From Acinetobacter tianfuensis (GTDB lineage: Bacteria; Pseudomonadota; Gammaproteobacteria; Pseudomonadales; Moraxellaceae): DNA of 49,395 nt. The notes under the pieces are model-generated. The model had not been told where the DNA came from and ran no database searches. It was given only the letters and a program-made list of their open reading frames with translations. Positions 8,602 through 18,130 of the stretch are shown here, one piece after another. Location of the stretch: positions 1 through 49,395 of the forward strand of contig NZ_RAXV01000029.1 in the NCBI RefSeq assembly GCF_003611465.1, in the 5' to 3' direction. Numbering within the stretch: the stretch's first letter is position 1; each line of letters opens with the position of its first letter. Position numbers and translations under genes: made by a program.

Positions 8602-8739
8602 TTCCACACATTTGTACAAATAAACACCAATTGCTTTCTTTTCATTTTAAGAGAACAATTACTTGCCAATTTTTTACTATAATAAATACGCAGACTTTGC
8701 TGCTGTCTTATCTATTGATATCTCTTTCTGGATTTAACC

Positions 8740-9279
8740 ATGTTATCCAAACTTATTTTAAGTGATCTTTACCGCTACTGCGGCAGCACCAGCATCAAGT
8801 CATTTATAAAAAACTATTTGTTTAACCGCGGTTTTAATTTCAGTGTCTGGCTGCGGCTTGCAAGCCCGCAATCACCTTGGCGGAAAATTGCCTACCCTAT
8901 TTTTTATTATAAGAAAAAGAAATACAGCATCGACATTCACTGCTCAACTCAAATTGGCTATGGTTTATATATCGGTCACGGCGGTCCTTTAGTTGTCAAT
9001 CCCACAACCATTATTGGCAACAATGTTAATTTGTCTCAATTCACAACTATCGGCGCAAATGGCGGCAAACAAGCGGCGATGATTGGCGACAATGTTTATA
9101 TTGGCCCCAGTGTCTGCATCATTGATGATGTAAAAATTGGCAATAACGCAACGATTGGCGCCGGCAGCGTAGTCACAAAAGACATTCCTGAAAATGCCAC
9201 TGCTGTCGGAAACTATGCAAAAGTCATTCACTTCAATAATGCTGGAACATCCGTTAATCGGCGCTGGCCAGTTGCGTGA
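8740..9279 (+). CDS. CysE/WcaB-like hexapeptide O-acetyltransferase
   Basis: A 179-residue acyltransferase with left-handed beta-helix repeats (IGNNVNLSQFTTIGANGG, IGDNVYIGPSVCIIDDVKIG, IGNNATIGAGSVVTKDIP; about residues 68-160) and the catalytic-type H in IGHGGPLV near residue 80. The family includes serine acetyltransferases and the acetyltransferases of exopolysaccharide loci, which use acetyl-CoA. At 179 residues it is shorter than CysE (about 270) and lacks its N-terminal domain. A short N-terminal helical part (SDLYRYCGSTSIKSFIKNYL) fits the polysaccharide type better. It stands alone, so the acceptor is unknown. Confidence 0.8.
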   Translation: MLSKLILSDLYRYCGSTSIKSFIKNYLFNRGFNFSVWLRLASPQSPWRKIAYPIFYYKKKKYSIDIHCSTQIGYGLYIGHGGPLVVNPTTIIGNNVNLSQFTTIGANGGKQAAMIGDNVYIGPSVCIIDDVKIGNNATIGAGSVVTKDIPENATAVGNYAKVIHFNNAGTSVNRRWPVA

Positions 9280-9364
9280 TCAGTTTTAATTCAGTTTTGC
9301 TGTATCAACTTATCATTAAAAAACGATATGAAAACCTGCATAAAGTGAATTACAGCGAACCATT

Positions 9365-10258
9365 TCAATGATGCTGCCTCACAATACTATTCAATAGGCT
9401 GGAAAAATTGATGGCAGGCTGGCTATGCAAATCTGCCTTGAACGCAATACCGAGTCCAATCGTCGCGGTCTTATTCTTCAGGTATTTATATTTAATCCCT
9501 TCAATTTTGAGCTGTTGGGTAGACTCAGGCACCAAAGAAATGCCCAAATTTGCCGCAACCAACGATAAAATTGAAACAATCTGAGGGGCTTGCTGTCCAA
9601 TTTTAGGCGTAAAACCATGCTGTTGGCAGCTATTTAAAATCGCGGCATACAGCCCTGCACTCACCTCTGGTGGAGAGACAATGAAGCTCTCATACTTAAA
9701 TTCTGCCAAATCTATCACCTCATCTTCTGCGGGATATTGAATCGGCAAGGCAGCAATCAATTTTTCATCGATCAAATTCCGAATCGTAATGGCTTTAGGA
9801 TACTGCGCAGGCGGCCGCACAATCGCAATGTCTAATTCATTATTCAATAAACTCTCAATCAAAATCAAAGAATTGGCTTCTTTTAATACCAAATTCACCT
9901 GAGGATATTGCTGTTGAAATGCTTGAATGGCTGTCGGAATTAAAGAGTTTAAAATTGAGGTGCCTGTAAAGCCAAGCCGCAGTTCTCCCAACTCGCCATT
10001 GGCCGTACTTTGGGTCAATTTCACCGCATTTTTCAGTTGGTTCTGAACAGGCAAAACCATTTTAAGAAAAGTTTCCCCTGCTGGTGTCAGAGCTACACCA
10101 TGCGAATAGCGATAAAAAAGTTCTACACCGATTTCTCTTTCCAATTTTTTAATTTGCATACTCAACGGCGGCTGACTTATGCCAAGACGCAAAGCTGCTT
10201 TAGAGAAACTTTGCTCTTCCGCGATAGCAATAAAATATTGAATATTGCGCAGCTCCAT
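9365..10258 (-). CDS. LysR-family transcriptional regulator (YnfL-like)
   Basis: A 297-residue LysR-type regulator: winged helix-turn-helix at residues 1-60 (FSKAALRLGISQPPLSMQIKKLE is the recognition unit), then a two-lobed effector domain. It is divergent from an MFS transporter 96 nt away, the same arrangement as E. coli ynfL-ynfM, so it probably controls that transporter. The 96-nt spacer is AT-rich with interrupted inverted repeats (for example around 10280-10305), as expected of a LysR control region. The effector cannot be inferred. Confidence 0.88.
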   Translation of the reverse strand: MELRNIQYFIAIAEEQSFSKAALRLGISQPPLSMQIKKLEREIGVELFYRYSHGVALTPAGETFLKMVLPVQNQLKNAVKLTQSTANGELGELRLGFTGTSILNSLIPTAIQAFQQQYPQVNLVLKEANSLILIESLLNNELDIAIVRPPAQYPKAITIRNLIDEKLIAALPIQYPAEDEVIDLAEFKYESFIVSPPEVSAGLYAAILNSCQQHGFTPKIGQQAPQIVSILSLVAANLGISLVPESTQQLKIEGIKYKYLKNKTATIGLGIAFKADLHSQPAINFSSLLNSIVRQHH

Positions 10259-10354
10259 ATATTAAATCTATACCATTATTGATTTATATATATTATACAT
10301 ATATGCGTGCAGTTCTTAAAATACAGCTTCTCTCCATTTTAAATCCGCCAAATT

Positions 10355-11608
10355 ATGAAACTGAGCTCTTCACTAGAAGCAGATTGGTCTACCCCTCAGC
10401 AGCCGATTCCACAGACCATCAGCCAAGGTACAGTTGAATATAAAAGAGCGGGCATGGCGCTGTTTTTGTTGGGCTTTGCCAGTTTTTCACTGATCTATTG
10501 CGTACAGCCATTACTGCCCAATTTAAGTCAGAGTTTCCATATTGCACCCAGTGCAAGCGCGCTAGCACTGTCGTTAACTACAGGCTTTTTGGCCATGTCG
10601 ATCGTGCTATCTAGTGCCTTTTCACAAACATTGGGCAGAAAAGGCCTCATGTTTTTCTCTATGCTTTTGGCTTCTATACTCAATGTGGTATGCGCGGTTT
10701 CACCGAGCTGGCATGTGCTCATGGTTTCAAGAAGCTTAGAAGGTTTTGTCCTAGGCGGAGTTCCCGCTGTTGCCATGGCTTGGATTGCAGAAGAAATTAG
10801 TCCAAAAAACTTAAGTAAAACCATGGGACTGTATATTGCAGGCACAGCATTTGGCGGCATGATGGGACGTGTTGGCATGGGCATTTTGACCGAGTTTTTC
10901 TCATGGCGTATTTCCATGGCCATTCTCGGCGGCATCTGCCTGTTCTGCGCGTTTGGTTTTTTGAAACTCTTACCCAATTCACGAAATTTCATTGCCCAGC
11001 AAGGTCTCTCTTTTAAGTTCCATCTTCATGCATGGTATGTACACTTAAGCCATACACGGCTGCTAAAAATCTATGGGATTGGCTTTTTACTCACCAGTGT
11101 ATTTGTCACGCTGTTTAACTATGTGACCTTCAGGCTCTTTGCAGCACCCTATCATTTAAGCCAAACCCAGATTAGCCTGATCTTTTTATCTTATAGTTTG
11201 GGTATTATTTCCTCTTCGATTGCAGGCCATATTGCAGACCGAATAGGCAAAAAACAGGTAATGATTTTGGGCTTTTTGTGCATGCTCTTAGGTGTGCTGC
11301 TTACCCTTTCTGCCTCGTTATTTTTGATTATTCTTGGTATTGGCTGTGTGACCACCGGCTTTTTTATTGCCCATGCCATTGCCAGCAGTCGTGTTGGAGA
11401 ACTCGCGACATCCAATAAAGGTCATGCCACTTCCTTGTATCTGCTTTTTTATTATTTGGGCTCAAGCATTGTGGGTGCGTATGGCGGAAATATCTGGCAA
11501 AGCCATGGCTGGAATGGCATCGTTATCTTAAATATTTTTCTGATTCTAATTGCACTCATCGTTATTTTTTCAATAAAACCGCTTCGTTCTCCATCTGTTA
11601 CCCATTAG
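10355..11608 (+). CDS. MFS transporter, YnfM-like
   Basis: A 417-residue, twelve-helix major facilitator. A soluble N-terminus of about 30 residues precedes the first helix, and the MFS motif is in the loop after helix 2 (GRKGLMFF, near residue 95) with its repeat GRIGKKQVMILG-like (ADRIGKKQ) near residue 293. The family includes E. coli YnfM and drug or sugar efflux pumps using the proton gradient. It is divergent from a LysR gene and 13 nt before the GGCT-like gene, so the two are probably co-transcribed. The substrate is unknown. Confidence 0.87.
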   Translation: MKLSSSLEADWSTPQQPIPQTISQGTVEYKRAGMALFLLGFASFSLIYCVQPLLPNLSQSFHIAPSASALALSLTTGFLAMSIVLSSAFSQTLGRKGLMFFSMLLASILNVVCAVSPSWHVLMVSRSLEGFVLGGVPAVAMAWIAEEISPKNLSKTMGLYIAGTAFGGMMGRVGMGILTEFFSWRISMAILGGICLFCAFGFLKLLPNSRNFIAQQGLSFKFHLHAWYVHLSHTRLLKIYGIGFLLTSVFVTLFNYVTFRLFAAPYHLSQTQISLIFLSYSLGIISSSIAGHIADRIGKKQVMILGFLCMLLGVLLTLSASLFLIILGIGCVTTGFFIAHAIASSRVGELATSNKGHATSLYLLFYYLGSSIVGAYGGNIWQSHGWNGIVILNIFLILIALIVIFSIKPLRSPSVTH

Positions 11609-11621
11609 GAATATTTACACC

Positions 11622-11957
11622 ATGCAGCAACACTTATTTGTCTACGGCACCTTAGGCCCCAATAAACCCAATGCTCATATTTTAGAAGCGATTGGCGGCA
11701 CATGGAGCAAAGGCTCTGTGAAAGGTTTGCTTAAGGAAGCAGGTTGGGGAGCAGAAATTGGCTTTCCTGGGCTAATGCTGAGCCCAGATGGACCAGCTGT
11801 TGATGGATATATATTTAGTTCAGAGCAATTAGATACGCTGTGGAACAGCTTGGATGAATTTGAAGGAAGTGAATATCAGCGTGTTTTCACTGAAGTTACT
11901 TTAGATAATGGGCAAATACAACAGGCCTATGTCTATGCGTTAAACTCAAATACATAA
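11622..11957 (+). CDS. Gamma-glutamylcyclotransferase-like (AIG2) protein
   Basis: A 111-residue protein with the GGCT/AIG2 fold marks: the N-terminal substrate loop FVYGTLGPN (residues 5-13) and the catalytic Glu in DEFEGSEYQR (near residue 80). Enzymes of this fold release 5-oxoproline from gamma-glutamyl peptides; small bacterial members are mostly untested. It follows the MFS gene by 13 nt and ends before a 13-bp hairpin terminator. Confidence 0.82.
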   Translation: MQQHLFVYGTLGPNKPNAHILEAIGGTWSKGSVKGLLKEAGWGAEIGFPGLMLSPDGPAVDGYIFSSEQLDTLWNSLDEFEGSEYQRVFTEVTLDNGQIQQAYVYALNSNT

Positions 11958-12013
11958 ACAGCATGACATCATATCGTTAGCGTATAAATGTTGCGCATGC
12001 ATCGGAAACTTAT

Positions 12014-12057
12014 GCGGTATTTGAATGTTATTTCCTAATATTCAAATACCGCTAATT
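12014..12057 (+). terminator. Terminator after the MFS-GGCT pair
   Basis: A 13-bp perfect inverted repeat (GCGGTATTTGAAT at 12014-12026, its complement at 12040-12052) followed on the plus strand by TAATTTTT. It lies between convergent genes and may also limit read-through from the mdc operon, though the minus side has no T-tract. Confidence 0.6.
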
Positions 12058-12085
12058 TTTGAATCCTTGATATGCATTATCAAAT

Positions 12086-13003
12086 TCATGCAAAGTTCTG
12101 TTTTTCTAACCATGCCTGCAATCCAGACCAACTTTTAAAATCATCCACCGCACGTACGATACAATTTGGATTACGTTCTAATAACATTTTACTTAATGCA
12201 CTTCCAGGCCCAATTTCTAACACGACATCGGGCTGATTTTCTTGTATTGTACTTAAACAGGCATCCCAATCAATCGCATGATTCATTTGGTGAATCAGAG
12301 CATTCACGGCATCTGTGGCCTTAAAAAACTTATGTCCACCCGAACCACTAATCATGGCCGTGCATAAACCAGCAAAGTCTTGCTGCTGTAAAACCTGCTG
12401 ATAGGGCTGAACCGCTGTATCCATACGTGCGGTATGCGATGCAATGGTGACATTTAAGCGTTTAACAAAACGTGTTCCTCGCAATTCGAGTTGCAGAGCC
12501 AGCTGCTGTAAATTGGTATCAGCCCCACCCACGACAAAACTACTATCACTCAGTTTGATGGAAAGTGCAGTTGAGGTTTCAGTCAACAACGGTTCAAGCA
12601 TATTAAGATTGATGCCCTGAACGGCCATTAAGCCACTTGCATGCTGGGTGGCTGAAGACATCAGCGAGGCACGCTGCTGGGCTAAATATAGACCTTGCTC
12701 CAAACCTATCTGCGTTGCACAAATGAGTGCGCTTAACTCTCCGAGTGAATAGCCTGAGAAACTCATAAGGTCTTCAATCTCAGGTTTTAACTTTTGCCAA
12801 CGACACCATTGCAAAGCAAAAATAAAAGGCTGTGCAAATTCATTCGCATACAAGTCTGCTTCGGTTAAATCTGAACAAAAAAGTTGCGGCAAATGCTGCT
12901 TTAAAATATCTGATACATGAAGCTCATCTGCCATGCTGAGCAGCTCTTGAACATGCGCTAAGTTTTGGAGTCCTTGCCCACTAAATATGATTGCAAAATT
13001 CAT
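12086..13003 (-). CDS. mdcH: Malonyl-CoA:ACP malonyltransferase MdcH
   Basis: A 305-residue FabD-like transferase that loads malonyl from malonyl-CoA onto the MdcC carrier and so activates the decarboxylase. Visible features: FSGQG at residues 7-11, the nucleophile motif GYSLGE (Ser86) and the catalytic His in ASHTARMD near residue 196. Last gene of mdcLMACDEGBH. Its start overlaps the end of mdcB by 23 nt, with AAGGTGG as ribosome site. Confidence 0.93.
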   Translation of the reverse strand: MNFAIIFSGQGLQNLAHVQELLSMADELHVSDILKQHLPQLFCSDLTEADLYANEFAQPFIFALQWCRWQKLKPEIEDLMSFSGYSLGELSALICATQIGLEQGLYLAQQRASLMSSATQHASGLMAVQGINLNMLEPLLTETSTALSIKLSDSSFVVGGADTNLQQLALQLELRGTRFVKRLNVTIASHTARMDTAVQPYQQVLQQQDFAGLCTAMISGSGGHKFFKATDAVNALIHQMNHAIDWDACLSTIQENQPDVVLEIGPGSALSKMLLERNPNCIVRAVDDFKSWSGLQAWLEKQNFA

Positions 13004-13859
13004 GTTCCACCTTCAGCATAAACAAAGTCACTCCCAATAAATCGGCACTGCCCCCCGGACTTAAACGATGCTGAACGAAATAATCTTCCACTTTAGCCAC
13101 ATCTTGCATCCAATTGTGTTGTAGCACACCGCCACGGCCCAAAAACTGCTTGGCGAGATCTTGCACAATATATAAGGCTGACAAACCGCCGCGCCAAACA
13201 ATATTGGTATCCTGTACATAAGCTATCAGACTGAATAAGGTCTGAATTGCAGCCTGCTGTGTATTGGCCGTTCTGGTATAAATGTCGATATACGTTGGCA
13301 AGGCAACATCCATCACCGTTTTAAAACCTGAAGCCACTTCTTCAATCGCCCCAGTGATGCCATATTGACTCCGCATGCGCTGCCCATGACTGTTGGGATT
13401 TCGCTCTAAATGATGTAACAGTTCATTCTGCCAAGTGCTTTGAATTTTTTGACTGATTGAGCCTGCATTCAAGGGACTATTATCTGCTAGACATTGCCCT
13501 ACCGCAGCACTGGCAAAACCCAAATTAAAAATTGCCCCTTTATGGGTATTGATCTGCTGAGTTGCAGCCATCATTTTTTGTTCAGCTAAAATGCCACATT
13601 GTCGAATCTCTTCAAAATTGACATCACGATAGCCATTCAAACATTGCGCCTGAAAATAGCCCTGTAAAGCATCCACACTACATTGGAACAAGCTAAAGTC
13701 CATATCTCGATGACTGCCCTGCGAACTTGGACAAACCAAACCGGGCTTATGTTCTAAACTGGCTTCATCCAATAACGCCATACATGCCAAACGGTCTAAA
13801 ATTTCAGCAGCAGTGATAATGCTTGGACATAAAACTTCATGTGGTTGTAGCATCTGCAT
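12981..13859 (-). CDS. mdcB: Triphosphoribosyl-dephospho-CoA synthase MdcB
   Basis: A 292-residue CitG/MdcB-family enzyme that makes 2'-(5''-triphosphoribosyl)-3'-dephospho-CoA, the precursor of the MdcC prosthetic group, from dephospho-CoA and ATP. Family segments are visible: KPGLVCPSSQGSHRDMDF near residue 40 and GAIFNLGFASAAVGQC near residue 108. It overlaps mdcG by 23 nt and mdcH by 23 nt, so translation is coupled. Confidence 0.93.
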   Translation of the reverse strand: MQMLQPHEVLCPSIITAAEILDRLACMALLDEASLEHKPGLVCPSSQGSHRDMDFSLFQCSVDALQGYFQAQCLNGYRDVNFEEIRQCGILAEQKMMAATQQINTHKGAIFNLGFASAAVGQCLADNSPLNAGSISQKIQSTWQNELLHHLERNPNSHGQRMRSQYGITGAIEEVASGFKTVMDVALPTYIDIYTRTANTQQAAIQTLFSLIAYVQDTNIVWRGGLSALYIVQDLAKQFLGRGGVLQHNWMQDVAKVEDYFVQHRLSPGGSADLLGVTLFMLKVEHEFCNHI

Positions 13860-14517
13860 ATTCCAGTTTCCCTTCGAATAATTGTTCTAATCTCAGCATC
13901 TCGACACGCTGAATTCCTTTTACGATCACTTGCTGGTTCATTTCAGGAAAAACCGCAATTAACTCATTAAATGACACATGCCAGTCTGGATGGATTTGAA
14001 TCTCGCCATCTAACCGGATAGAACTCTGGGCTTGGACTTGTTGAATGAACTGTAAAATTTCCGGTACATCATGTTGATGCTGTGGATACAACAACACATC
14101 TAAGTCTGAAGTCGGTCTGACATAAATCTCCTGCGTGAGGGACTGATACGCATAGGAGCCATAGACATACACTTTGCAGCCCAATTGTTCTAAATGATCT
14201 GCAAAATCACTCAGCACTTTAGGTTGTAGGAGCTGCGAGTCAGCTTCTAACAAAGCCTGTAGAGAAAGCGGTCGAGTAATCTGCTCGATCTCGTGTTTCT
14301 CTACTAAGCACGCCACACGATATTTATAACCCTCAAGCAAGCAGTTGATCGCCAGCTTCACTTGTCCCACATCCACATCTTCCTGCCGACAAACGGTCAT
14401 TGGAATATGTTGGTTCAACAACTGATACACCTTTTGTTTCACCGTTTCTGGTAAAGAAACATCTAAAAAATGTAGGGTTGCTGAATTACAAAGATAAGCT
14501 AAGTCATGACGATCCAT
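13837..14517 (-). CDS. mdcG: Phosphoribosyl-dephospho-CoA transferase MdcG
   Basis: A 226-residue nucleotidyltransferase that attaches the dephospho-CoA-type prosthetic group to the serine of MdcC (holo-ACP synthase of malonate decarboxylase). The fold is marked by VYGSYAYQ near residue 118 and by the metal-binding TSDLDVLLYP. The ATG at 14517 is chosen because AGGAAG lies 6 nt upstream; the longer reading would run deep into mdcE. Usual length is about 200-210 residues, so this one is slightly long. Confidence 0.9.
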   Translation of the reverse strand: MDRHDLAYLCNSATLHFLDVSLPETVKQKVYQLLNQHIPMTVCRQEDVDVGQVKLAINCLLEGYKYRVACLVEKHEIEQITRPLSLQALLEADSQLLQPKVLSDFADHLEQLGCKVYVYGSYAYQSLTQEIYVRPTSDLDVLLYPQHQHDVPEILQFIQQVQAQSSIRLDGEIQIHPDWHVSFNELIAVFPEMNQQVIVKGIQRVEMLRLEQLFEGKLEYADATTT

Positions 14518-14527
14518 ATCTGCTTCC

Positions 14528-15244
14528 TTAACTGTGGACAACTTTCTCAATAATGGTATTACACAGCACACGCCCTTGACGCTGCTGCCCCACCACACGG
14601 CGTTGATCTGTCAGATAAACCTCAAGATGTTGTTGTTGATTGAATAATGCTTGACTGACCCAGTCGGTCTCCAAATCTGGCCAAATGGCATTGATTGCGC
14701 CCATTTTGTAAAAGTTTTCTGCCCCTGGAGCAAAAATAGCTGAGCTTTGTGACAACTCTTTTAACTTTTCGACTGGAATTTTAGTTACCCGTGCCATCGC
14801 ATTTAAGTCCATGACTTTCACTTGCGAATCACTGAGTGCATAAACTTCGTTTGCCATTAAGCCATAAGAAAGGAAGCCGCCACTGACCGCTTGACCGAAA
14901 ATAATGGCAAGATTGGCATGTCCACTTCTGCGCAGTAGGTCAACACAAGATGCCAAATGCGCGAAGGTACGGTTTAAGCACAATAACTCATCCGCACGGG
15001 AAAGATCTTGACCTTGCGTATCCACAATAAAGACCACGGGAGTTTTATTGCCTTGTTGTACCAATTTCAAAATTTCTGAGGATAATTGAATGGCAATGTC
15101 TTGATTGATGGGTGCTGCATTGACTGTGCCGAGAATCCGCACTGGGCCTGCGTCCGTCTGCGCATTTCCCTTAATCACATAACCTTCGATCTGATAATCC
15201 AGTTGATGCGGAAACAACTGTTGTAAAAGTAATTCTGTATTCAT
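14528..15244 (-). CDS. mdcE: Malonate decarboxylase gamma subunit
   Basis: A 238-residue crotonase/carboxyltransferase-like subunit. With MdcD it forms the part that decarboxylates malonyl-S-MdcC to acetyl-S-MdcC plus CO2. The core GHANLAIIFGQAVSGGFLSYG near residue 105 is the oxyanion-hole region of the family. It begins 4 nt after the mdcD stop with AGGATGAG as ribosome site. Confidence 0.92.
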   Translation of the reverse strand: MNTELLLQQLFPHQLDYQIEGYVIKGNAQTDAGPVRILGTVNAAPINQDIAIQLSSEILKLVQQGNKTPVVFIVDTQGQDLSRADELLCLNRTFAHLASCVDLLRRSGHANLAIIFGQAVSGGFLSYGLMANEVYALSDSQVKVMDLNAMARVTKIPVEKLKELSQSSAIFAPGAENFYKMGAINAIWPDLETDWVSQALFNQQQHLEVYLTDQRRVVGQQRQGRVLCNTIIEKVVHS

Positions 15245-15248
15245 GAGC

Positions 15249-16136
15249 TCATCCTTGCTTTAACAACACAACTTCATGGGCAGACAGCATCGGAATTTTT
15301 TCTGGCTGTGAAATTCCCATGTCATGCCAAATTTGTAAACCGTCATTTTTACCAAACCAGCGTTGGTACTGCTGCTCAAGCTGTTGCTGTTGCTGCAATA
15401 ATTGTTCTAGGTCTAAAGGAACTGTCTTAGCGTCGAGCTGCGTTAAAATTGCATCACGAATATCGGCAATATCATCCTCAACTAAAGCCTGTACATGGTT
15501 CAGTAAATAACGATGTTTACCGCCTGTAACGCGCCAAACCAGAGCACGGTCTTTCGAGTCAAACTCTTCTACGCCTTTGACTGTTTCAATCACTTCTGGC
15601 CCAGACAGTGCCAAACGCCCTTCTTCCGTCATGATGATGGCACTGCTCAAACACGCACTGATGCCCATCCCGCCGAAAGCACCACAGGTGCCGCCAATCA
15701 CGGTAATAATGGGAATGCCCGCATTTCTTACCTGCAACATGGCACGCATAATTTCGGAAATGGCAATGAGACCTGCATTGGCTTCATGCAAACGCACGCC
15801 ACCTGAGTCGACAAAAAATAGCACTGCTTGCGCTTGATCTTGAATGGCTTTATGTAAGAGACCGACAATTTTCGCCCCGTGGATTTCACCCACAGCCCCC
15901 CCCATAAACTGGCCTTCTTGAGCCATAATATGCACTGGTGTTCCGTTTAAACGCGCTGTACCAATAATCACGCCATCATCAAAACTGCCCGGAATATCCA
16001 AAGCAGACAGGTGCGGGCTGGCTTCAATTTCAGTCGGCTTGAGTATTTCATTAAAACTCTGAGCATCGACGACCGCTTGAATACGCGCACGTGCGGTTTT
16101 TTCATAAAAACTATTTTTGAGCATCACTTGATCCAT
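15249..16136 (-). CDS. mdcD: Malonate decarboxylase beta subunit
   Basis: A 295-residue acyl-CoA carboxyltransferase-type subunit that pairs with MdcE as decarboxylase. Family motifs: FMGGAVGEIHGAKI near residue 78, FFVDSGGVRLHEANAGL near 107 and GTCGAFGGMG near 148. A Gln-rich patch near residues 245-255 is typical of this genome and probably a linker. It starts 3 nt after mdcC with GGGAG. Confidence 0.93.
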   Translation of the reverse strand: MDQVMLKNSFYEKTARARIQAVVDAQSFNEILKPTEIEASPHLSALDIPGSFDDGVIIGTARLNGTPVHIMAQEGQFMGGAVGEIHGAKIVGLLHKAIQDQAQAVLFFVDSGGVRLHEANAGLIAISEIMRAMLQVRNAGIPIITVIGGTCGAFGGMGISACLSSAIIMTEEGRLALSGPEVIETVKGVEEFDSKDRALVWRVTGGKHRYLLNHVQALVEDDIADIRDAILTQLDAKTVPLDLEQLLQQQQQLEQQYQRWFGKNDGLQIWHDMGISQPEKIPMLSAHEVVLLKQG

Positions 16137-16139
16137 GTT

Positions 16140-16448
16140 CTATACTCCCTTAAACATAGATATTGCCTGGCTTAAGCGCAGGTTCACCACCGCTGGGGTC
16201 GCCCCCATATCATTTAACTGAAATTTAAGCCCTGCTACTGCATGACGTTGTGCAAATTCATTCAGTACAGACTGCCAAACGTGCTGAAAACCGACCGCTG
16301 ATGTCGTGACTTCAATCTGACAAATATCCGCCTGATCATGCTGTGAAACCAAAACTTCTAAATTTCCAGAACCAACCACACCACAAATAACCGCCGCTTG
16401 TTCAGCGCTCAGCGGTACTGATTGCAATTCAAATTTTAACTTTTCCAT
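16140..16448 (-). CDS. mdcC: Malonate decarboxylase acyl carrier protein (delta)
   Basis: A 102-residue carrier that holds the substrate on a phosphoribosyl-dephospho-CoA arm. The attachment site is Ser27 in GVVGSGNLEVL, matching the family. Two starts compete: GTG 16457, overlapping the mdcA stop, and ATG 16448. The ATG is preferred because GGTGA lies 6 nt before it and the family starts with ME-L-F. Confidence 0.92.
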   Translation of the reverse strand: MEKLKFELQSVPLSAEQAAVICGVVGSGNLEVLVSQHDQADICQIEVTTSAVGFQHVWQSVLNEFAQRHAVAGLKFQLNDMGATPAVVNLRLSQAISMFKGV

Positions 16449-16453
16449 GTCGA

Positions 16454-18109
16454 TCACCAGTTTCTAAAGCGACTTGGGGGACTATATAAACCACCCGACC
16501 ATTTAACTAAATCTTTCACCGATTTTGCCGCTAACAAATCACGGCTGACCTGTGTTGGATCGATACCCAAATCTTCTGGACGTTGAATAATGCCGCGCTG
16601 GCGTAACTCTTCTACTTTGGCCTCATCACGCTGCATCCCCACTGGGGTATAACCTGCCACGCCACGGATGGCTTGTTCCCGTTCTTCAGGTGTGCGGCAT
16701 AACAGCAAGTTGGCAATACCTTCTTCAGTAACAATATGGGTCACGTCTTCCCCATAAATCATGATGGGCGGGAGTTCGCTCTCCATTTTGTCCTGCAACT
16801 GCCACGCATCTAACTCTTCAACAAAGACGGGATGCATATGTTCACGGTACGTTTCGACCAGTTGCACTACCAGTTTGCGACCTTTAATGAGTTTGCCATC
16901 GACTGCTTCACGGCCTGCTTTGGTATAGGCATAACTGGCATGACGACGACCATGCGGATCAGAACCCATATTCGGCGCTCCGCCAAAACCCGAAATACGG
17001 TCTACAGTTGCGGTTGAACTGTTGCCCTGTAAGTCAATTTGCAAGGTTGAACCAATAAAGAGATCACAGGCATATAAACCTGCAGTTTGACTGAAAGCAC
17101 GATTAGAGCGCATGCTGCCGTCACTGCCTGTAAAGAACACATCTGGACGTTCTTTAATATAATCTTCCATCCCCACTTCAGAACCAAAGCTATGAATCGA
17201 TTCGACAAATCCACTTTCAATCGCTGGAATTAAAGTCGGGTGCGGATTCAAAGCCCAATTAGTACAAATCTGTCCCTTTAGCCCTAAGGATACCCCATAG
17301 GTAGGCAGTAACAATTCAATTGCCGCGGTATCAAAGCCAATACCATGATTTAAACGTTGAATTTGATACGGCGCATAGATGCCTTTAATGACCATCATCG
17401 CCATTAAAATTTGCACTTCGGTAATTTGTGCAGGATCACGGGTAAATAACGGCTCTATATAATTGTGCTTGGGACTTTCAATATAAAAATCGACCCAATC
17501 CGCAGGTACATCGACACGCGGTAACTTATCGACAATTTCATTGACCTGCACAATCACAATGCCGCTTTTAAATGCAGTCGCTTCAATAATTGCGGGCGTA
17601 TCTTCGGTATTCGCACCTGTATAGAGGTTACCTTCACGGTCGGCCGCATGTGCCGTGATTAAACATACATTTGGCGTCAGATCAATAAAGTAGCGCCCAT
17701 AGAGCTCTAGGTAAGTATGGATCGAACCAATACTGATTTTCTGCTGCTGAACCAATTGTGCTAGACGTAAACTTTGGGGGCCTGCAAAGGAAAAATCGAC
17801 CTTAGAGGCAATACCTTTTTCAAAGACATCAATATGACTGGGTAAAGCCAATACCGACTGTACAATATGTAAGTCATGAATCACCTCTGGATTACACTGA
17901 CTTAAACTCTTTGACAAAAAGTCGGCCTGCTTTTGGTTATTACCTTCCAAACAAACGCGATCACCACTGGAAATTACCGTTTCCAAAAGTTCAATCACCC
18001 GAGCATGCTCAACTTGTTTTGCAAAGCCTTTTTCTTTGGCAAGGTTTAGTTTTTCTTGTCTACGGGTACGCTGCTTATCCCATAAGCGCGTTTTAACCAT
18101 TTGGTTCAT
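16454..18109 (-). CDS. mdcA: Malonate decarboxylase alpha subunit
   Basis: A 551-residue acetyl-S-ACP:malonate ACP transferase, a CoA-transferase-like enzyme that swaps acetyl for malonyl on MdcC and drives the cycle. Length and sequence fit the family closely: WDKQRTRRQEKL at the start, LYGRYFIDLTPNVCLITAHA near residue 140, FTGSDGSMRSNRAFSQTAGL near residue 327 and the typical end SPPSRFRNW. AAGGTGA precedes the start. Confidence 0.96.
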   Translation of the reverse strand: MNQMVKTRLWDKQRTRRQEKLNLAKEKGFAKQVEHARVIELLETVISSGDRVCLEGNNQKQADFLSKSLSQCNPEVIHDLHIVQSVLALPSHIDVFEKGIASKVDFSFAGPQSLRLAQLVQQQKISIGSIHTYLELYGRYFIDLTPNVCLITAHAADREGNLYTGANTEDTPAIIEATAFKSGIVIVQVNEIVDKLPRVDVPADWVDFYIESPKHNYIEPLFTRDPAQITEVQILMAMMVIKGIYAPYQIQRLNHGIGFDTAAIELLLPTYGVSLGLKGQICTNWALNPHPTLIPAIESGFVESIHSFGSEVGMEDYIKERPDVFFTGSDGSMRSNRAFSQTAGLYACDLFIGSTLQIDLQGNSSTATVDRISGFGGAPNMGSDPHGRRHASYAYTKAGREAVDGKLIKGRKLVVQLVETYREHMHPVFVEELDAWQLQDKMESELPPIMIYGEDVTHIVTEEGIANLLLCRTPEEREQAIRGVAGYTPVGMQRDEAKVEELRQRGIIQRPEDLGIDPTQVSRDLLAAKSVKDLVKWSGGLYSPPSRFRNW

Positions 18110-18130
18110 GGGGTCACCTTTATGCTTTGT

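Noticed and set aside
8565..8765. 66-codon plus-strand reading upstream of the acetyltransferase
   Set aside because: No ribosome site, unlike any protein pattern, and it overlaps the real start of the acetyltransferase; the minus strand there holds a better remnant.
10528..10992. 154-codon minus-strand reading within the MFS gene
   Set aside because: It is a shadow of the transporter on the opposite strand; the membrane-protein reading on the plus strand is complete and family-like.
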